A stretch of DNA of 64,000 bases from Leuctra nigra. Taxonomy: Eukaryota; Arthropoda; Insecta; Plecoptera; Leuctridae. The notes below the pieces were generated by a model that ran no database searches, was not told the DNA's origin, and worked only from the letters and a program-made list of their open reading frames with translations. The stretch is from NCBI GenBank assembly GCA_934045905.1, contig OW203771.1, positions 20,902,069 to 20,966,068 of the forward strand, written 5' to 3'. Shown piece by piece: positions 31,986 through 44,842 of the stretch. The first letter of the stretch is position 1. Each line of letters opens with the position of its first letter. Made by a program: the position numbers and the translations under genes.

Positions 31986-32837
31986 TAACAAGAAACCACA
32001 CAAAAAAGCTCCATTACTAGGTCCGCAAACATCTTCTAATTAAAAAAGAAACACCCCTATGTAATAGAAAATTATATAATACATATTCTGCATAAACCCC
32101 TCTCGTGGTCTTTGGTGCGTTTTCAAACTGCTGGCGGAATATTTTGCGGTATAATCCATGGTATTAGACTATAACTACACAGCTGTGTTCGGTTAGTTCC
32201 TCAAAAAAAGGAACTAGTTCCAGATCCAGGTCCATTGAACAAAGTGGAACTAGTTCGAATTCCTAGTTCCTTTCAAATAAATAACTGGAATGTTACCTGG
32301 AAAGTTACCAGGATCTGTAAAAAGTTACTTTTAAGTTGCATTGCCTTCCAAAAACCATTCGGATTTTATTTAAATTTTTGTAAGCATCTGGAAGCTTTCA
32401 CGCTTTTATGACATATAAAAGTGAACTTGGAAGAATTTAGATTTAGGAGACGCATTTACAACCATCTACCTTTCGTGCACCTTTCAGTTTACCAACTGGC
32501 AACAAATATGCGTAGTACGAGATGACGCATAAATTCCGGTCTACACCGGAACAATATACCTACAATTTTCGTTATTCACATGACTCAAATAAGTGAACTT
32601 TTAACAATTTAAAAGTTGAGATAACTCATATTCAACCAAAAGAAATTGACCCTTTCGTTATACGAACTTTGGAACTATTGGAAGAAAAACAGAAATCTTT
32701 AGACAAGAAGTGACGTTGTTGGCGTTAACAATGTAATGATAGGTAACACTCAATGATCAATGAAAGCTGCTATAAACTTTTACCCCATATGACATGACGT
32801 TGTACAAAAACAAAAACTTAAAAAAAACTGCCAAGCA
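31986..32837. other. No gene: spacer end before the gap
   Basis: Contains GGAACTAGTTCC-type inverted motifs at 32210-32272 (possible hAT or MITE remnant) and otherwise nothing recognisable. The 5' exons of the odorant receptor were sought here and not found. Confidence 0.5.
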
Positions 32838-33037
32838 NNNNNNNNNNNNNNNNNNNNNNNNNNNNNNNNNNNNNNNNNNNNNNNNNNNNNNNNNNNNNNN
32901 NNNNNNNNNNNNNNNNNNNNNNNNNNNNNNNNNNNNNNNNNNNNNNNNNNNNNNNNNNNNNNNNNNNNNNNNNNNNNNNNNNNNNNNNNNNNNNNNNNNN
33001 NNNNNNNNNNNNNNNNNNNNNNNNNNNNNNNNNNNNN
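32838..33037. other. Assembly gap of exactly 200 N
   Basis: Two hundred consecutive N. The round size suggests a placeholder of unknown true length inserted by a scaffolder. It sits exactly where the right arm begins, so the inversion junction has no sequence support in this window. Reading frames spanning it are meaningless. Confidence 0.99.
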
Positions 33038-36000
33038 TCAAAATGGCCGCTGAACTTTCTGCACTGCCACATAGAATTTATAACTATAAATGATGTGTAT
33101 CATTTTTAGCTTTCTGAATATGTATTTATTGTATAGGAGGGGATTATAATGATTTATAAATTTGAATGACGTCATTTCCGGCCTCATAAATAGGAAAATT
33201 CTAGTTTGACTGTTCCTATTCCATAGAGATGTCCTTCCGAATCGTTTGGCACTAGTTTCATACCGATCTGTCAACCAGTTTTCGAGATATTACGTCGTTT
33301 CTTCCGATTTCAAAATGGCTGCTGAAATCACTGACCTCTTGAATTATAATTTAAACATGATTTCATTTTATTATAAGCAGTCTCAAATAGTATATTTATT
33401 GCATCAAAATGTAAATTTGTGCGATTTTTAAAATGTGTGACGTCATTTCCGGTTTCAGTATGGGAAACTGCAAATATTATTGATGATAATACATAAAGTT
33501 GACCGTCTAAATTGTTTAGCGTTGGTTTCGTTTAAATCTATTAAGACGTTATTAAGATATGATGTCATTTCTGGTTTCAAAATGGCGGCTTCCAGTTGGT
33601 TTTATATCAAGTCAAATAATATCACAAAAGAACATACGTTACATAAATATCAAAATAATTGGATCAAATTTGTTGCCGAAATGCCAATCGATGAATTAAA
33701 TTTCATGACGTCATTTCCGGTTTCGTTAACATAAATTTTAGTCTGTTGCTATTGATTATCCATATAGATGACCGTCCGAATCGTTTGGCGCTATTTTCGT
33801 TCCAATCGGTCTAGCCGTTGTTGAGATATGACGTCACTTCCGGTTTCAAAATAGCGGCACAAAAAATTCATGGGGTGAAGGTTAAATCAGACGCCAAAAG
33901 TGCACACGTGGTAAAAATGTGAGATCAATCGGTTCAGCCGTTTAGGCTGTGGCCTGTTTACCGGATTTTAGCTCCAGCCTACTACTACTACTACTACTGA
34001 GATTATTACTGATTATTATTATGAAAACCGCCCTAAAACACTGTTTTCACGGCCCTCTAGCGTGCAAATGGCGTAACCTATTGTTCCCAAATTTGGTATA
34101 TGTTGTAGGGTGGGCCATAGCTCGAAATTAAGATATATCGCAACAATGTGAGATTTCCCAATTTTAAGATCCAGTAGGCCGAAAATGCCACTTTGATGCT
34201 TACAGTAAAAGTGGGTTTGCTCCAGCCTTTATTTGAGAGTGTGCGCGCCGTACGACTTGGCTGGCGTGGAGCGACCGCTCCACTAGATTAATGATAATAC
34301 ATTAAGTTGACCGTCTCAATTGTTTAGCGCTGGTTTCGTTCATATCTATTTAGCCGTTATTGAGATATGATGTCACTTCCGGTTTTAAAATGGCGGCTTC
34401 CGGTTGGTTTTATAATAAGTCAAATGAGATATCAAAAGTACATACGTTACAAAAATATCAAAATAATCGGATCAATCTTTGTTGCCGAAATGCCAATCGA
34501 TTTATTTCAAATTTCATGACGTCATTTCCGGTTTCATTAACATAATGTATAGTCTTTTGCTACTGATAATCCATAAAGTTGACCGTCTGAATCGTTTGGC
34601 GCAAATTTCGTTCCGATCGGTCTAGCCGTTGACGAGATATGACGTCACTTCCGGTTTCAAAAGGCGGCACAAAAAATTCATGGAGTGAAGGTTAAATCAG
34701 ACGCCAAAAGTGCACACGTGGTAAAAATGTGAGATCAATCGGTTCAGCCGTTTAGGCTGTGGCCTGTTTACCGGATTTGAATTCCAGGAGACTACTACTA
34801 CTGAGATTATTATCTAGTGGAGCGGTCGCTCCACGCCAGCCAAGTCGTACGGCGCGCGCACACTCTCATTTAAAAAGGCTGGAGCAACCCACTTTTACTG
34901 TAAGCATCAAAGTGGCATTTTCGGCCTACTGGATCTTAAAATTGGGAAATCTCACATTGTTGCGAAATATCTTAATTTCGAGCTATGGCCCACCCTACTA
35001 CATATACCAAATTTGGGCCCAATAGGTTACGCCCTTTGCGAGCTAAAGGGCAGTGAAAACAGTGTTTTAGGGCGGTTTTCATAATAATAATAATCTCAGT
35101 AGTAGTAGTAGTAGTAGTAGTCTCCTGGAATTCAAATCCGGTAACAAGGCCACAGCCTAAACGGCTGAACCGATTGATCTCACATTTTTACCACGTGTGC
35201 ACTTTTGGCGTCTGATTTAACCTTTACCCTATGAATTTTTTGTGCCGCCATTTTGAAACCGGAAGTGACGTCATATCTCAACAACGGCTAAACTGATTGG
35301 AACGAAATTTGCGCCAAACGATTCAGACGGTCATCTATATGCATTATCAGTAGCAAAAGACTAAAAATTATGTTAACGAAACCGGAAATGACGTCATGAA
35401 ATTTGAAATACATCGATTGGCATTTCGGCAACAAAGATTGATCCGATTATTTTGATATTTATGTAACGTATGTACTTTTGATATCTCATTTGAGTTGTTA
35501 TAAAACCAACTGGAATCCGCCATTTTGAAACCGGTAGTGACATCATATCTTAATAACGGCTAAATAGATTTGAACGAAACCAGCGCCAAACAATTTAGAC
35601 GGTCAACTTTATGTATTATCAACAATAATATTTGCAGTTTCTTATAGCAAAACCGGAAATGACGTCACACATTTGAAAAATCTCACAAATTTACATTTTG
35701 ATACAATAAACACTATTTGAGACAGCTTATAATAAGATGTTATCATGTGTAAATTAAAATTCAAGGGGTGAGAGATCTCAGCCGCCATTTTGAAACCGGA
35801 AGTAACGTCGTATCTCGAAAACTGGTAGACCGATCAGTACGAAACTAGCGCCAAATGATTCGGAAGGCCATCTTAATGTAATAGGAACAGTCAAACTAGA
35901 ATGTTCTTATTTATGAGCCCGGAAATGAAGTAATTCAAATTTAAAAATTATTGTATTCCCCATTCTATACAATGAATACATATTCAGGAAGCCTTAAATG

Positions 36001-36932
36001 ATACACATTAATTGTAGATATAAATTCTATGTGGCAGTGCAGTAAGTTTAGCAGCCATTTTGAAAACCGATGTGTATGCCATATCTCGGAACTGGGTTGA
36101 CCGATTGTAATGAAACCTTTGCTATTCTTCACGAAAGACTATATATGAATATATAACAGATTTTCATTAGTAGTAACCAAATCGTAAATGGCGATTTTTT
36201 TTAAAGAATTTAGTAATTGTTCATTTCATATGTGTCACAAGTTGTAAGAATAAACTAAAAAAAGGAGTGATATCCCCATAAAAAACACTTCGTGTAAAAA
36301 TACCAGCCAAGTCTCTTCAACTAAAAAAAAATATATGAAATCTAAAAATTCTGCACTGAAAAGTATTGATATCAAAAAATTTGCCAAGTCAAAACTTTAT
36401 TTGAAAATCAAAAAATACTTGGCGCATCGATTTTTTTGAGAATTATAGGTATACTATATGTATATGTATATTTGATGTATATTTTATATCTGGCCTATAC
36501 TTCTATGCTATTTATATACACGATGCGCCAAGTATTTTTTGATTTTCAAATAAAGTTTTGACTTGGCAAATTTTTTGATATCAATACTTTTCAGTGCAGA
36601 ATTTTTAGATTTCATATATTTTTTTTTAGTTGAAGAGATTATTATTATTATTATTATTATTATTATGAAAACCGCTCTAAAACACGGTTTTCTCAGCCCT
36701 CTAGCTCGAAAAGGGCGTAACCTATTGTTCCCAAATTTGGTATATGTTGTAGGGTGGGCCATAGCTCAAAATTGAGATATTTTCCAACAATGTGAGATTC
36801 CCCAATTTTAAGATCCAGTGGGGCGAAAATGCCACTTTGATGCCTACAGTAAAAGTGGGTTTGCTCCAGCCTTTATATGAGAGTGTGCGCGCGCCGTACG
36901 ACTTGGCTGGCGTGGAGCGACCGCTCCACTAG
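33038..36932. mobile_element. Nested foldback array (right arm, truncated by the gap)
   Basis: Mirror of about 23405-27298. Terminal stems with CTAG lie at 34266-34286 and at the 36932 end, with the inverted copy around 34814. The innermost hairpin element of the left array (27474-27874) has no partner here because the gap intervenes. Confidence 0.8.
36275..36636. mobile_element. Long-hairpin MITE (right arm)
   Basis: Mirror of 23701-24062, with the terminal CCCCATAAAAAACACT at its left end. Confidence 0.75.
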
Positions 36933-36953
36933 ATTCACATTTTTATTAATTTT

Positions 36954-37415
36954 GTGTTGATAGTGGAGTTTTATTGCCATTATGTTTCCTCAATCACACT
37001 ATTTCCAATTTATTTCACGGAGCTTCTCCACTTTCAACACGGTGTTTTGAAGAAATTCTGTGCTCGAGCGTGTTTAATCGCCGTCCACTTTGTAACGGAT
37101 GAAAGTAATTCCAATCATGCAATATTTATTGAATTATTTCAGAATATTGCAAATTTTCATGTTTGCAATGAAATATTCAAAATTAATTTCTTAGTTTTTA
37201 TTATTTTGCTTGGAAATTTGCAAGTTCCTTTTGTCCATTTTGTAACAAGTACACTTTGTAACGATCTACTTTTAAAAAGTGGACTAATTTGGATAAATAA
37301 TAAAGCAAATGCATCAAAAGAAGCCGATGACATAATATGCAGAATGCAGGTTTTGCAGTTCAGTCAATGTGTTTGCACATCCTTGCACATACTTGATGTG
37401 TTTGCACAAGTATAA
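36954..37415 (+). CDS. 153-codon open frame, doubtful gene (right arm)
   Basis: Mirror of 22922-23383, starting ATG?-less at TTGATAGTGG; the same TTTGTAAC repeats continue to 37473. Listed because the frame is the longest unexplained one in the arms. Confidence 0.2.
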   Translation: MLIVEFYCHYVSSITLFPIYFTELLHFQHGVLKKFCARACLIAVHFVTDESNSNHAIFIELFQNIANFHVCNEIFKINFLVFIILLGNLQVPFVHFVTSTLCNDLLLKSGLIWINNKANASKEADDIICRMQVLQFSQCVCTSLHILDVFAQV

Positions 37416-38090
37416 TAATCTGTTAACTTTGGGACACTGTTCCATTTAGTAACACATGTCCACTTTGTAACGCATATGAAAGCTGTGTATTTTTTTAGAT
37501 ATTAAAATGAATATCGGAAAATAAACATAGTAGAATTTGTTAAATCAAGGTCATAGTTGTTAGAAATGTAACTTATTATTTTAAAACTTACTCATTCCCT
37601 CAATTTTTTTTTAGGTTTTGTTACAAAAAGAACAATTTGAGTGTTACAATTTTTTAATTTATACATTTTTATAAGTTCGCTGCTGAATGTTGTTTCATAT
37701 ATGCAGTACTCCAAACTAACTTACTAGGAAAACGCTCTGTGTAACGCGTTGAATGAGCGAGCACGACACGTGCGCAAACATTAACCGAATATGCGTTCGT
37801 TAACACACAGAAAACATTATTTTAAGTCAAACTGAAAGCAAACTACGATCCACTGAATCAATATAAAACAATGTGTCATTGTATGACCACCATTAATGTG
37901 TAATCCGAGATATACCTAACCTTCAAGGAAATGTCAGGCTAGACAGAAGCTCAGAAACGGAATAAATCCAACGTTTCCAAGAAGAAAATAATTTGAAATA
38001 ATCAATCCCCTGGACAAAAACTGTAGATACCTAATATCTATGCTTTAAAAGCGATTCAATTTTACTAATACCTTCACAAAGTACACCAAA

Positions 38091-39140
38091 TTGCCAAAAT
38101 TATCAACGAAAAGAAGCACAATGCAGGAGAGATTTGGAATTATTTTAACTGAAACACAACTCAAAGAATCTTCCGATCAATACCAACTAGCTGGGTACCA
38201 AACACATAATTTTCTTGGTAAATATACTTCCTTTGATGGGATAACCGTGCTAATAAGAGAGCAAGCATTTGAATCAATAAATATCAATAGCAATATATGT
38301 TTTTCACAAGCTAACGTGGTCTCTCTAAACATGATTCACAACAATGAATCATATTCTATACTTGCAATCTACAGATCTCCATCTAGTGATTTATCTAATT
38401 TCAACATGGAACTTGAGGCTGAACTTGGAAAGATGAATGCACAGCATAATCTCATTATAGGGGACATTAACATCGATATCACAGAGAACCATCAGGTGCA
38501 CAAGGCAATATCAGAATACTTAAATTCCCTTTATGCACACGGTTTTAAATCCTTAATCAACGTTTCCACCAGAATAACACCAAATTCAAATACATGTATT
38601 GACCACATTTTCTTCAAAACTAGTAGTGGCCATTCACCAAGGGCAGCTGTAATATGTACATCAATAACAGATCACTTCGCTACTTACTTTGACTGGGAGA
38701 AACCCCGAGGAGTGAAAATTACAAACCGACCAAAAATAATAAATTCAATATCGATAGACCATCTTTCTCTTATCGACCACGTCAAAACTATTGATTGGAC
38801 TGAAGTGTTAGAGATTGATGACCCGGAGGCAGCCACTGAGAAATTCGTTGATATGCTGCAGACGCAAATTGACTTAGTAAAAACAACTAAAAATTTTAAA
38901 GTGACAAACAAAAATCGTAGATTAAAGCCCTGGATTACACAAGGACTCATTAATTCGTTAAGAACCAGAGACAAAATTCGCTTAAAAACTTTAAAAGACC
39001 GAGGAGACGTAACCCTTTTGCAGTATTATAAATTTTACAGAAACAAGCTCAATCATCTAATTAAAGTTACTAAAAATGATTATTATCGCGATAAAATTAA
39101 AGATGTTAATGGAGACATAAAAAAAAAACGTGGCAAATAA
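38091..39140 (+). CDS. Retrotransposon endonuclease domain (right arm)
   Basis: Same 349-codon EEP-type domain as 21196-22245, with LIIGDINID and SITDHFATY. It ends after the 10-A run at 39119-39128; the downstream reverse transcriptase lies in the -1 frame. Confidence 0.85.
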   Translation: MPKLSTKRSTMQERFGIILTETQLKESSDQYQLAGYQTHNFLGKYTSFDGITVLIREQAFESININSNICFSQANVVSLNMIHNNESYSILAIYRSPSSDLSNFNMELEAELGKMNAQHNLIIGDINIDITENHQVHKAISEYLNSLYAHGFKSLINVSTRITPNSNTCIDHIFFKTSSGHSPRAAVICTSITDHFATYFDWEKPRGVKITNRPKIINSISIDHLSLIDHVKTIDWTEVLEIDDPEAATEKFVDMLQTQIDLVKTTKNFKVTNKNRRLKPWITQGLINSLRTRDKIRLKTLKDRGDVTLLQYYKFYRNKLNHLIKVTKNDYYRDKIKDVNGDIKKKRGK

Positions 39141-39181
39141 TAAATGAAATTAATAACAAGAAGAAAAATAGTTCATATGAA

Positions 39182-40957
39182 ATGAAGAAATTAGAAACTA
39201 ATAACGGTCTGATAAAAGTCAACGAACACCCATACCAAGCAGCAAATGTTTTTGTAGATTTTTTTACTGACATTGGGGAAGAAATGGCCTTGAAGATAAA
39301 TAACTCCACTCAGAATAGCATGGATGGCACAAGAAACAATAACGAGCAAGCGAGTGCTCATTCCTTTCATTTTGAACCCGTGTCGCATAAAGAAATTATC
39401 CAAACTATAAGTAACCTTGGAAATAGTACAGCCGCTGGGGCTGATAACATTAATATAATTACTCTAAAAGCAATCAAACATTATATATCAATTCCACTTC
39501 ATCACATTGTAAATTGTAGTTTCACGAAAGGAATATTTCCTTCTCATTTTAAAGTAGCTAAAGTTATTCCAATTCCTAAAAAAACAAATAGTACAACAGT
39601 CGACGGTTTTAGACCCATTTCGATTCTAAACAACCTGTCGAAAGTTATTGAACAATGCATAAAAAGCAGAATTTACGATTACCTGGAGTCCAACAAGTTA
39701 ATATCAGTAAACCAATATGGTTTCAGGGAGAGATTGAGTACCCAGGATGCAATATTCAAGTTGACTGAAACAATTTCAAAACAAATGGACATGAAGAATA
39801 AACCTATTGCTATATTTCTTGATTTGGCGAAAGCCTTTGACACGGTTCAACATGAAAAATTACTTGCTAAACTCGATTTCTATGGTATCCGGGATGTACC
39901 CCTTAAACTTTTAAAGAGCTATCTATCTGATAGGGAACAGACGGTAATGATTAATGGTGTCATGAGCAAGAGCAGAACGATTAAATTCGGAGTTCCACAG
40001 GGAACTGTATTGGGTCCCTTACTTTTTACAATCTACATCAATGAATTATGCAATATGGAATTAGAAGGGCAGTTAATTACTTTTGCGGATGACACTGCTC
40101 TCATAATTTCAGAGAAATCCTGGGACGAAACGTTTATAGTAGCTGAACTTATGATGAGAAAAATTAAGATGTGGTTAGATAACAACTTACTAACATTAAA
40201 TACTGCCAAGTCCATGTTCATCGCATTCACTCCCCGGATCAACACTCAACCAATAAATGCCGCAATACGAGTACATGACTCTACTTGTAGCAGTGAAAAA
40301 TGTACTTGCCATATTTTAGCAAAAGCAAGTGACACTAATTATCTGGGAATAACAATTGATCAACATCTAAACTGGATAAAACATATCACGAACACATCAA
40401 AGAAAATAAGAGCTACGCTTCATAAATTCTATAATCTTCGGAACATTTTAACAATAAGTACTCTCCGGCTTGTTTACTTTGCACTGGTTCAATCTGTGAT
40501 TCAGTACGGAATAACTAGCTGGGGCGGGGCCTGTAGATCGTTTATAAAATCAATTAGTACAATACAAAACACAGTTTTAAAAATTATTTATAAAAAGGAT
40601 CGAAGATTCAATACAATACAACTATATAAAGAGGCAAATGTTCTACAAATCCCAAAATTATTTGCAAAATTCTTAATTACTCACATCCATTACAATAAAA
40701 ATCCTAAATCAGTCCGAGAACTAAACAATTCAACAAGATCCAAAACCAGCGGTAAAATGGATATAGAGAGAGTCCGGTCAAGTTTCGCTCAACGATGTGG
40801 TGTGTTCATCGGTCCCAAGTTGTATAATTCAGTTCCAATTAACATACGTAATACTTTAGGGTCTTCTAAACAATCCTGTAAAGTGCTTAAATTTGAATTA
40901 AAGGAATGGCTACGGGAAACTCCAATTGACGTCATAAAGAGTATAATTTATGTATAA
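39182..40957 (+). CDS. Retrotransposon reverse transcriptase (right arm)
   Basis: 591 codons with LDLAKAFDTV, GVPQGTVLGPLLF and FADD catalytic blocks, identical to the left-arm frame. The open frame continues upstream to about 39131, immediately after the A run, so the first ATG is unlikely to be the natural start. Confidence 0.9.
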   Translation: MKKLETNNGLIKVNEHPYQAANVFVDFFTDIGEEMALKINNSTQNSMDGTRNNNEQASAHSFHFEPVSHKEIIQTISNLGNSTAAGADNINIITLKAIKHYISIPLHHIVNCSFTKGIFPSHFKVAKVIPIPKKTNSTTVDGFRPISILNNLSKVIEQCIKSRIYDYLESNKLISVNQYGFRERLSTQDAIFKLTETISKQMDMKNKPIAIFLDLAKAFDTVQHEKLLAKLDFYGIRDVPLKLLKSYLSDREQTVMINGVMSKSRTIKFGVPQGTVLGPLLFTIYINELCNMELEGQLITFADDTALIISEKSWDETFIVAELMMRKIKMWLDNNLLTLNTAKSMFIAFTPRINTQPINAAIRVHDSTCSSEKCTCHILAKASDTNYLGITIDQHLNWIKHITNTSKKIRATLHKFYNLRNILTISTLRLVYFALVQSVIQYGITSWGGACRSFIKSISTIQNTVLKIIYKKDRRFNTIQLYKEANVLQIPKLFAKFLITHIHYNKNPKSVRELNNSTRSKTSGKMDIERVRSSFAQRCGVFIGPKLYNSVPINIRNTLGSSKQSCKVLKFELKEWLRETPIDVIKSIIYV

Positions 40958-41270
40958 TTTTGATTCTCAAATGTTTTACAATTTAGCTATTTATCTATCA
41001 AAATGTTCATACTGAGCTAGTTGGTCTTCAAAACATAATATCTATTACATCTATTTATATCTATTATAATTATAATCTAACATGGTTGTATTAATGTGGT
41101 ATCATTATAATTAAATGTCTATTCGCGTTTAAAATCAAAGGAGTCGACATCTGGAGGCTGCTTCGCCAACTAATCTATCTAGGTGAAAAATCTTTTGTTT
41201 TTCATTTGTTTTCATCTGTCAATGGATGTTCAACCGGTGAATTTACCTATTTAAAAGCAAATTAAATCAG

Positions 41271-41492
41271 CAAATCGATACTGTAGTGTTCCTCAATGTT
41301 CAAACAAAGAATCAACAGCTGCAGATGGACTCTCCTTTCATTTATTCCCGAAGGACGATGTGCGGGAGAAACAATCATCTGCAATCTGCTTTGAAGGTTG
41401 GCAAGAGGGTTTCCAAAATGCATGTTAGTTTCATTATTCTATGATGTTAGTGTGTGGGGAACATTTCAAAGCAGAGAACTTCTTTTACTCTG
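41271..41492 (+). pseudogene. THAP-domain exon with in-frame stop (right arm)
   Basis: Mirror of 18844-19065 with the same signature residues, the same TAG and the same flanking splice-like signals. Sharing the stop means it predates the two copies and is not a base-call error in one arm. Confidence 0.65.
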
Positions 41493-41657
41493 GTAAGACT
41501 TGTATTATATTGTTTTGATATATCTGAAATAAGTTCATAAATCGTCAATGAAGGCTGCTCTAGCCCGAAAACACTACACACTACTTCTATACACCTTGTC
41601 TATCCTACACAGGACAAGTGCTGCTACCTAACCAGGTTTTAAACGCCAATAGCTTCT

Positions 41658-41690
<33 letters not shown>

Positions 41691-41859
41691 GAACTAGTGA
41701 TGAATTATCAATACTAACTTACAAGTGAATGCCATGTTTTGTATTTTTGAATTCTATAATTGTGTCGGTAACCGATTATTTTCATGCTGTTTTATTGTTT
41801 TATTGTTTTACTGTTTTAATATCTACTGTTTTGTAACTATATTATAATACTGGTTAACG

Positions 41860-41952
41860 CACTCCCAAACAAGCGTGGCTTACGGGAGTGTGCATCATCA
41901 AAATATGTAATGTAATATAATCCAACAAAAATAAATGAAATGAAATGAAATG
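41860..41952 (+). mobile_element. LINE 3' tail with stem-loop (right arm)
   Basis: Mirror of 18387-18479; stem CACTCCC 41860-41866 pairs with GGGAGTG 41884-41890. Confidence 0.5.
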
Positions 41953-42523
41953 GAATGACGTGTGAACGCTAGAAGAGAACAAACGCCACTCAATGATATA
42001 ATTGAAATGTGAGCTTATGTTTCTAATCCCTCCTGGATGCAAAATCAGCCAAGTAGAAACACGGGAGGCACGGCCATCAGAACTACGATTGACGAAAAGA
42101 CAATCAAGGTCCTTAAAAACTCGAAATGATTTGTTGGAAACTATGATCCAAATTGAATTATTCAAATTTGATCAACTCAATACACATAAAAATATCTGCT
42201 TTTCACTAAAAAAGTGTACATACCATCAAAACACTCTTGTACCTAAAGCAAATCAGATTCAGTTGCATTGGAAAGACATTCATTTTCAATGTTTCATTTC
42301 TGACAGCTATTAAAAATGTCAATAAGTGCATACTTTCTTGACAGATTCGGCTGAAAATTGGTAAAATAAGTGACATTGTTGGTCTTACTGACCATGCTAA
42401 ATATGAGTTTGATCACATTTCTCGAAGACCATTTTCATTTTTTAGGCTATCAGGAGATACTTATTTTAACAATGAACCAATGGATGGATTTCAAAAAAAA
42501 ATTGGGTCTGCAAACAGAGAAGG

Positions 42524-42689
42524 TTGTCTTTACATGTGTGCAAAATTTCAGGTCGATCGGTGAAACGGTGCGACTTCTATTGCTTCCTTTAGCATACAAA
42601 AACAAAAAAAAAAAAAAACAAAAAAAAAACAGAGGTCCGTGCTAAAAGAGCCAAATGGAGTCGCTCGCTTCGCTCGCTCAACTATACCG
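42524..42689 (+). repeat. Dispersed repeat ending CGCTTCGCTCGCTCAA (right arm)
   Basis: Mirror of 17650-17815. The A run differs in length between arms, so frames across it are unreliable. Confidence 0.65.
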
Positions 42690-42992
42690 AGAGATTGAAT
42701 TTAAATAAAAAAAAATCTTATTAAAAAAAGTATCAAATCTACAACATTTTTGAAAACGATCCGGATGAATTGAGAGTGTCGGGATTTAATATGGAAAACC
42801 AGCGTTTTTTGAGATAACATCGTTTAAAAAACTTGTTTATATGCAAATCAATTTGTACTTGTTCAAACTGCTGCTTTTTTTCTACGAATAAGTAACAAAG
42901 CTTACAGTAAAAGAATATAATAAAATTAAAAATAATTGTTATTACTTTTGTTTTCCGATTGTAAGTTACGATGTAAGTTTACGATGGCAATA

Positions 42993-43224
42993 CTGAATAA
43001 AAGAAGGTGTTAACATTAATCAAACTAGTAATGAGCTCTACACGATTTGGATGGAAACGATTCAAGATCAGATAAGAAGATAAGAAGGTGGAAAATAGCT
43101 TGTCAATGTAAAATTAAAACTATTTTCCACCTTCTTATCTTCTTATCTGATCTTGAATCGTTTCCATCCAAATCTTGTAGATCTCATTACTAGTTTGATT
43201 AATGTTAACACCTTCTTTATTCAG
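42993..43224. mobile_element. Near-perfect hairpin MITE (right arm)
   Basis: Mirror of 17114-17345. One arm carries an extra A (AAAAGAAGG), seen in both copies on the corresponding arm. Confidence 0.8.
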
Positions 43225-44433
43225 GATTTACGAGTTTATGTATAATTTGTATGATTACATTTTCGTCTTCATATCTTCGTGTAGGTATGGGTGCCGGAAT
43301 GTCCGGAAAACATAACGGAAAACAAAAAATCTTAAAATCTTCATTTCAAAGCGTCACAAAAACAAAAATCCATGCGAGGCAAGGTAGGACCACCCACCAC
43401 ACCAGTGTCAACTTTATGTGTTTCAACAAAATACACCTCAAAACGTTTCAAAATTGATTTCAAACTGTCAAAAAACCTAAAAAACCGCAAGCAGTGTGAG
43501 GGGCACCACCACACCCCCCTTAATCCATGGAAAATCGTTTTTCTTGCTTTGGCCCCCCCCCCCCCCCCACCCCCCTCTGGCTGAAATCCTGCCGACGCCC
43601 ATGTTTTTGTAAATAATCTTTGGAATTTTTTAGGCCCAATGTAAAATTTTGTCTTGTTTGAATTTGTGAGATTTCGATGTGTCACTATTAATCCATCCGA
43701 TCCGGGGTTACGGGGGGGGGGGGGGGGGGGGGTATCAGGTGGGGGAGGGTAATTTACTCCTGAAGATCACTGAATAGTAGAGGAAAACTCGAGATGTGTA
43801 ATAAAATAATTTTGTCGGCCGTTCAAGGCATTATTTATAAAATTAAAATAGTGTATTACGCATTATAACTTTGATTAGCGATAACTAGAAACTACCTATT
43901 TCACCATAAGGTTCCTTTCCTCAGACCAAATCACATTACTGTTTGGAAAGTATTATTTACGTCGAGCCAATGACTCGTGCTATTCGGATTGATTTGTTTA
44001 CATCATTATCGATCGGTTGTGGTTCCCAAAGTATATAGCTAATCGGCAACATACATACTGCAATGTATGTAAAGTTGTCGAAACTGCAGGCGCAAGCAAG
44101 GGGATGTGCCCTGAGGCGCCAGAACTAAGTCTGGGAGGCGACTGTGTACATGCGTCATACCACAGACCAGGATCATACCTTGATAAACATAGATGTTTAT
44201 AATCGACAAAGAGATTGCAAAAATCGCTCCATCAAAAAGTTCGACCATGATCTACTATCTTTATCCCGTTTGATCCCTTGAAAATTAATGATTATGTTAG
44301 AAATTCGATCCTAAGATCAAACAACAAAATGTATAGGTATCATGATCCATTGGCATTTTATCTTGGGATAACGATTCAAATAAAGACAAGTGAAAACAAT
44401 TTTGTTATGCTCATTGAGTGATCGAAAGGAACC

Positions 44434-44472
44434 ATGGGTGGTTACGCAATAATATTGACTGCGATATTAATC
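44434..44472 (+). CDS. Chitin-binding protein gene, exon 1 with signal peptide (right arm)
   Basis: ATG in context GGAACCATGGG, 13 codons MGGYAIILTAILI, then GTAAGT at 44473-44478. Phase 0 matches the acceptor at 47753. Identical to the left-arm exon, unlike the diverged main exon. No convincing TATA/Inr pair was found upstream. Confidence 0.7.
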
Positions 44473-44842
44473 GTAAGTAATATAAAATTTCAAAAGCAAT
44501 AATATTTTCAGGAAATTAAGGGTAAACGCAAACGGTTACACAGTATACATACTTATTTAAAAATATTTACGTGCAAGTACAAATCTATGATTCACCAATA
44601 TTAGTATAGTATTCGCAAAAATGCGATAAATCTAAAACACGTATTTTTATATGGAATGGAATCCTAAATGTTGTACTTTTTTATAGCTTCTGAAATATTA
44701 GTTGGAAAACTTTTACATGTGTTGATGAGTGAACCTCAACCGAAAGCGGTCTACTCAATCAAAGATAATACAATACTACAATATTTCTTATTTTCATTGA
44801 AACTTTCCAATCTCCATACACTCTGGAACAATTGAACATCAG

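Larger units (their letters stand above)
38040..41100 (+). mobile_element. Jockey/CR1-like non-LTR retrotransposon, 5'-incomplete (right arm)
   Basis: Mirror of 19240-22300. Endonuclease 38091-39140 and reverse transcriptase 39182-40957 are identical to the left copy at protein level. The insertion is shared, so it predates the divergence of the two arms. Confidence 0.85.

Noticed and set aside
32757..33093. Reading frames across the N run
   Set aside because: Composed almost wholly of unknown residues; artefacts of the gap.
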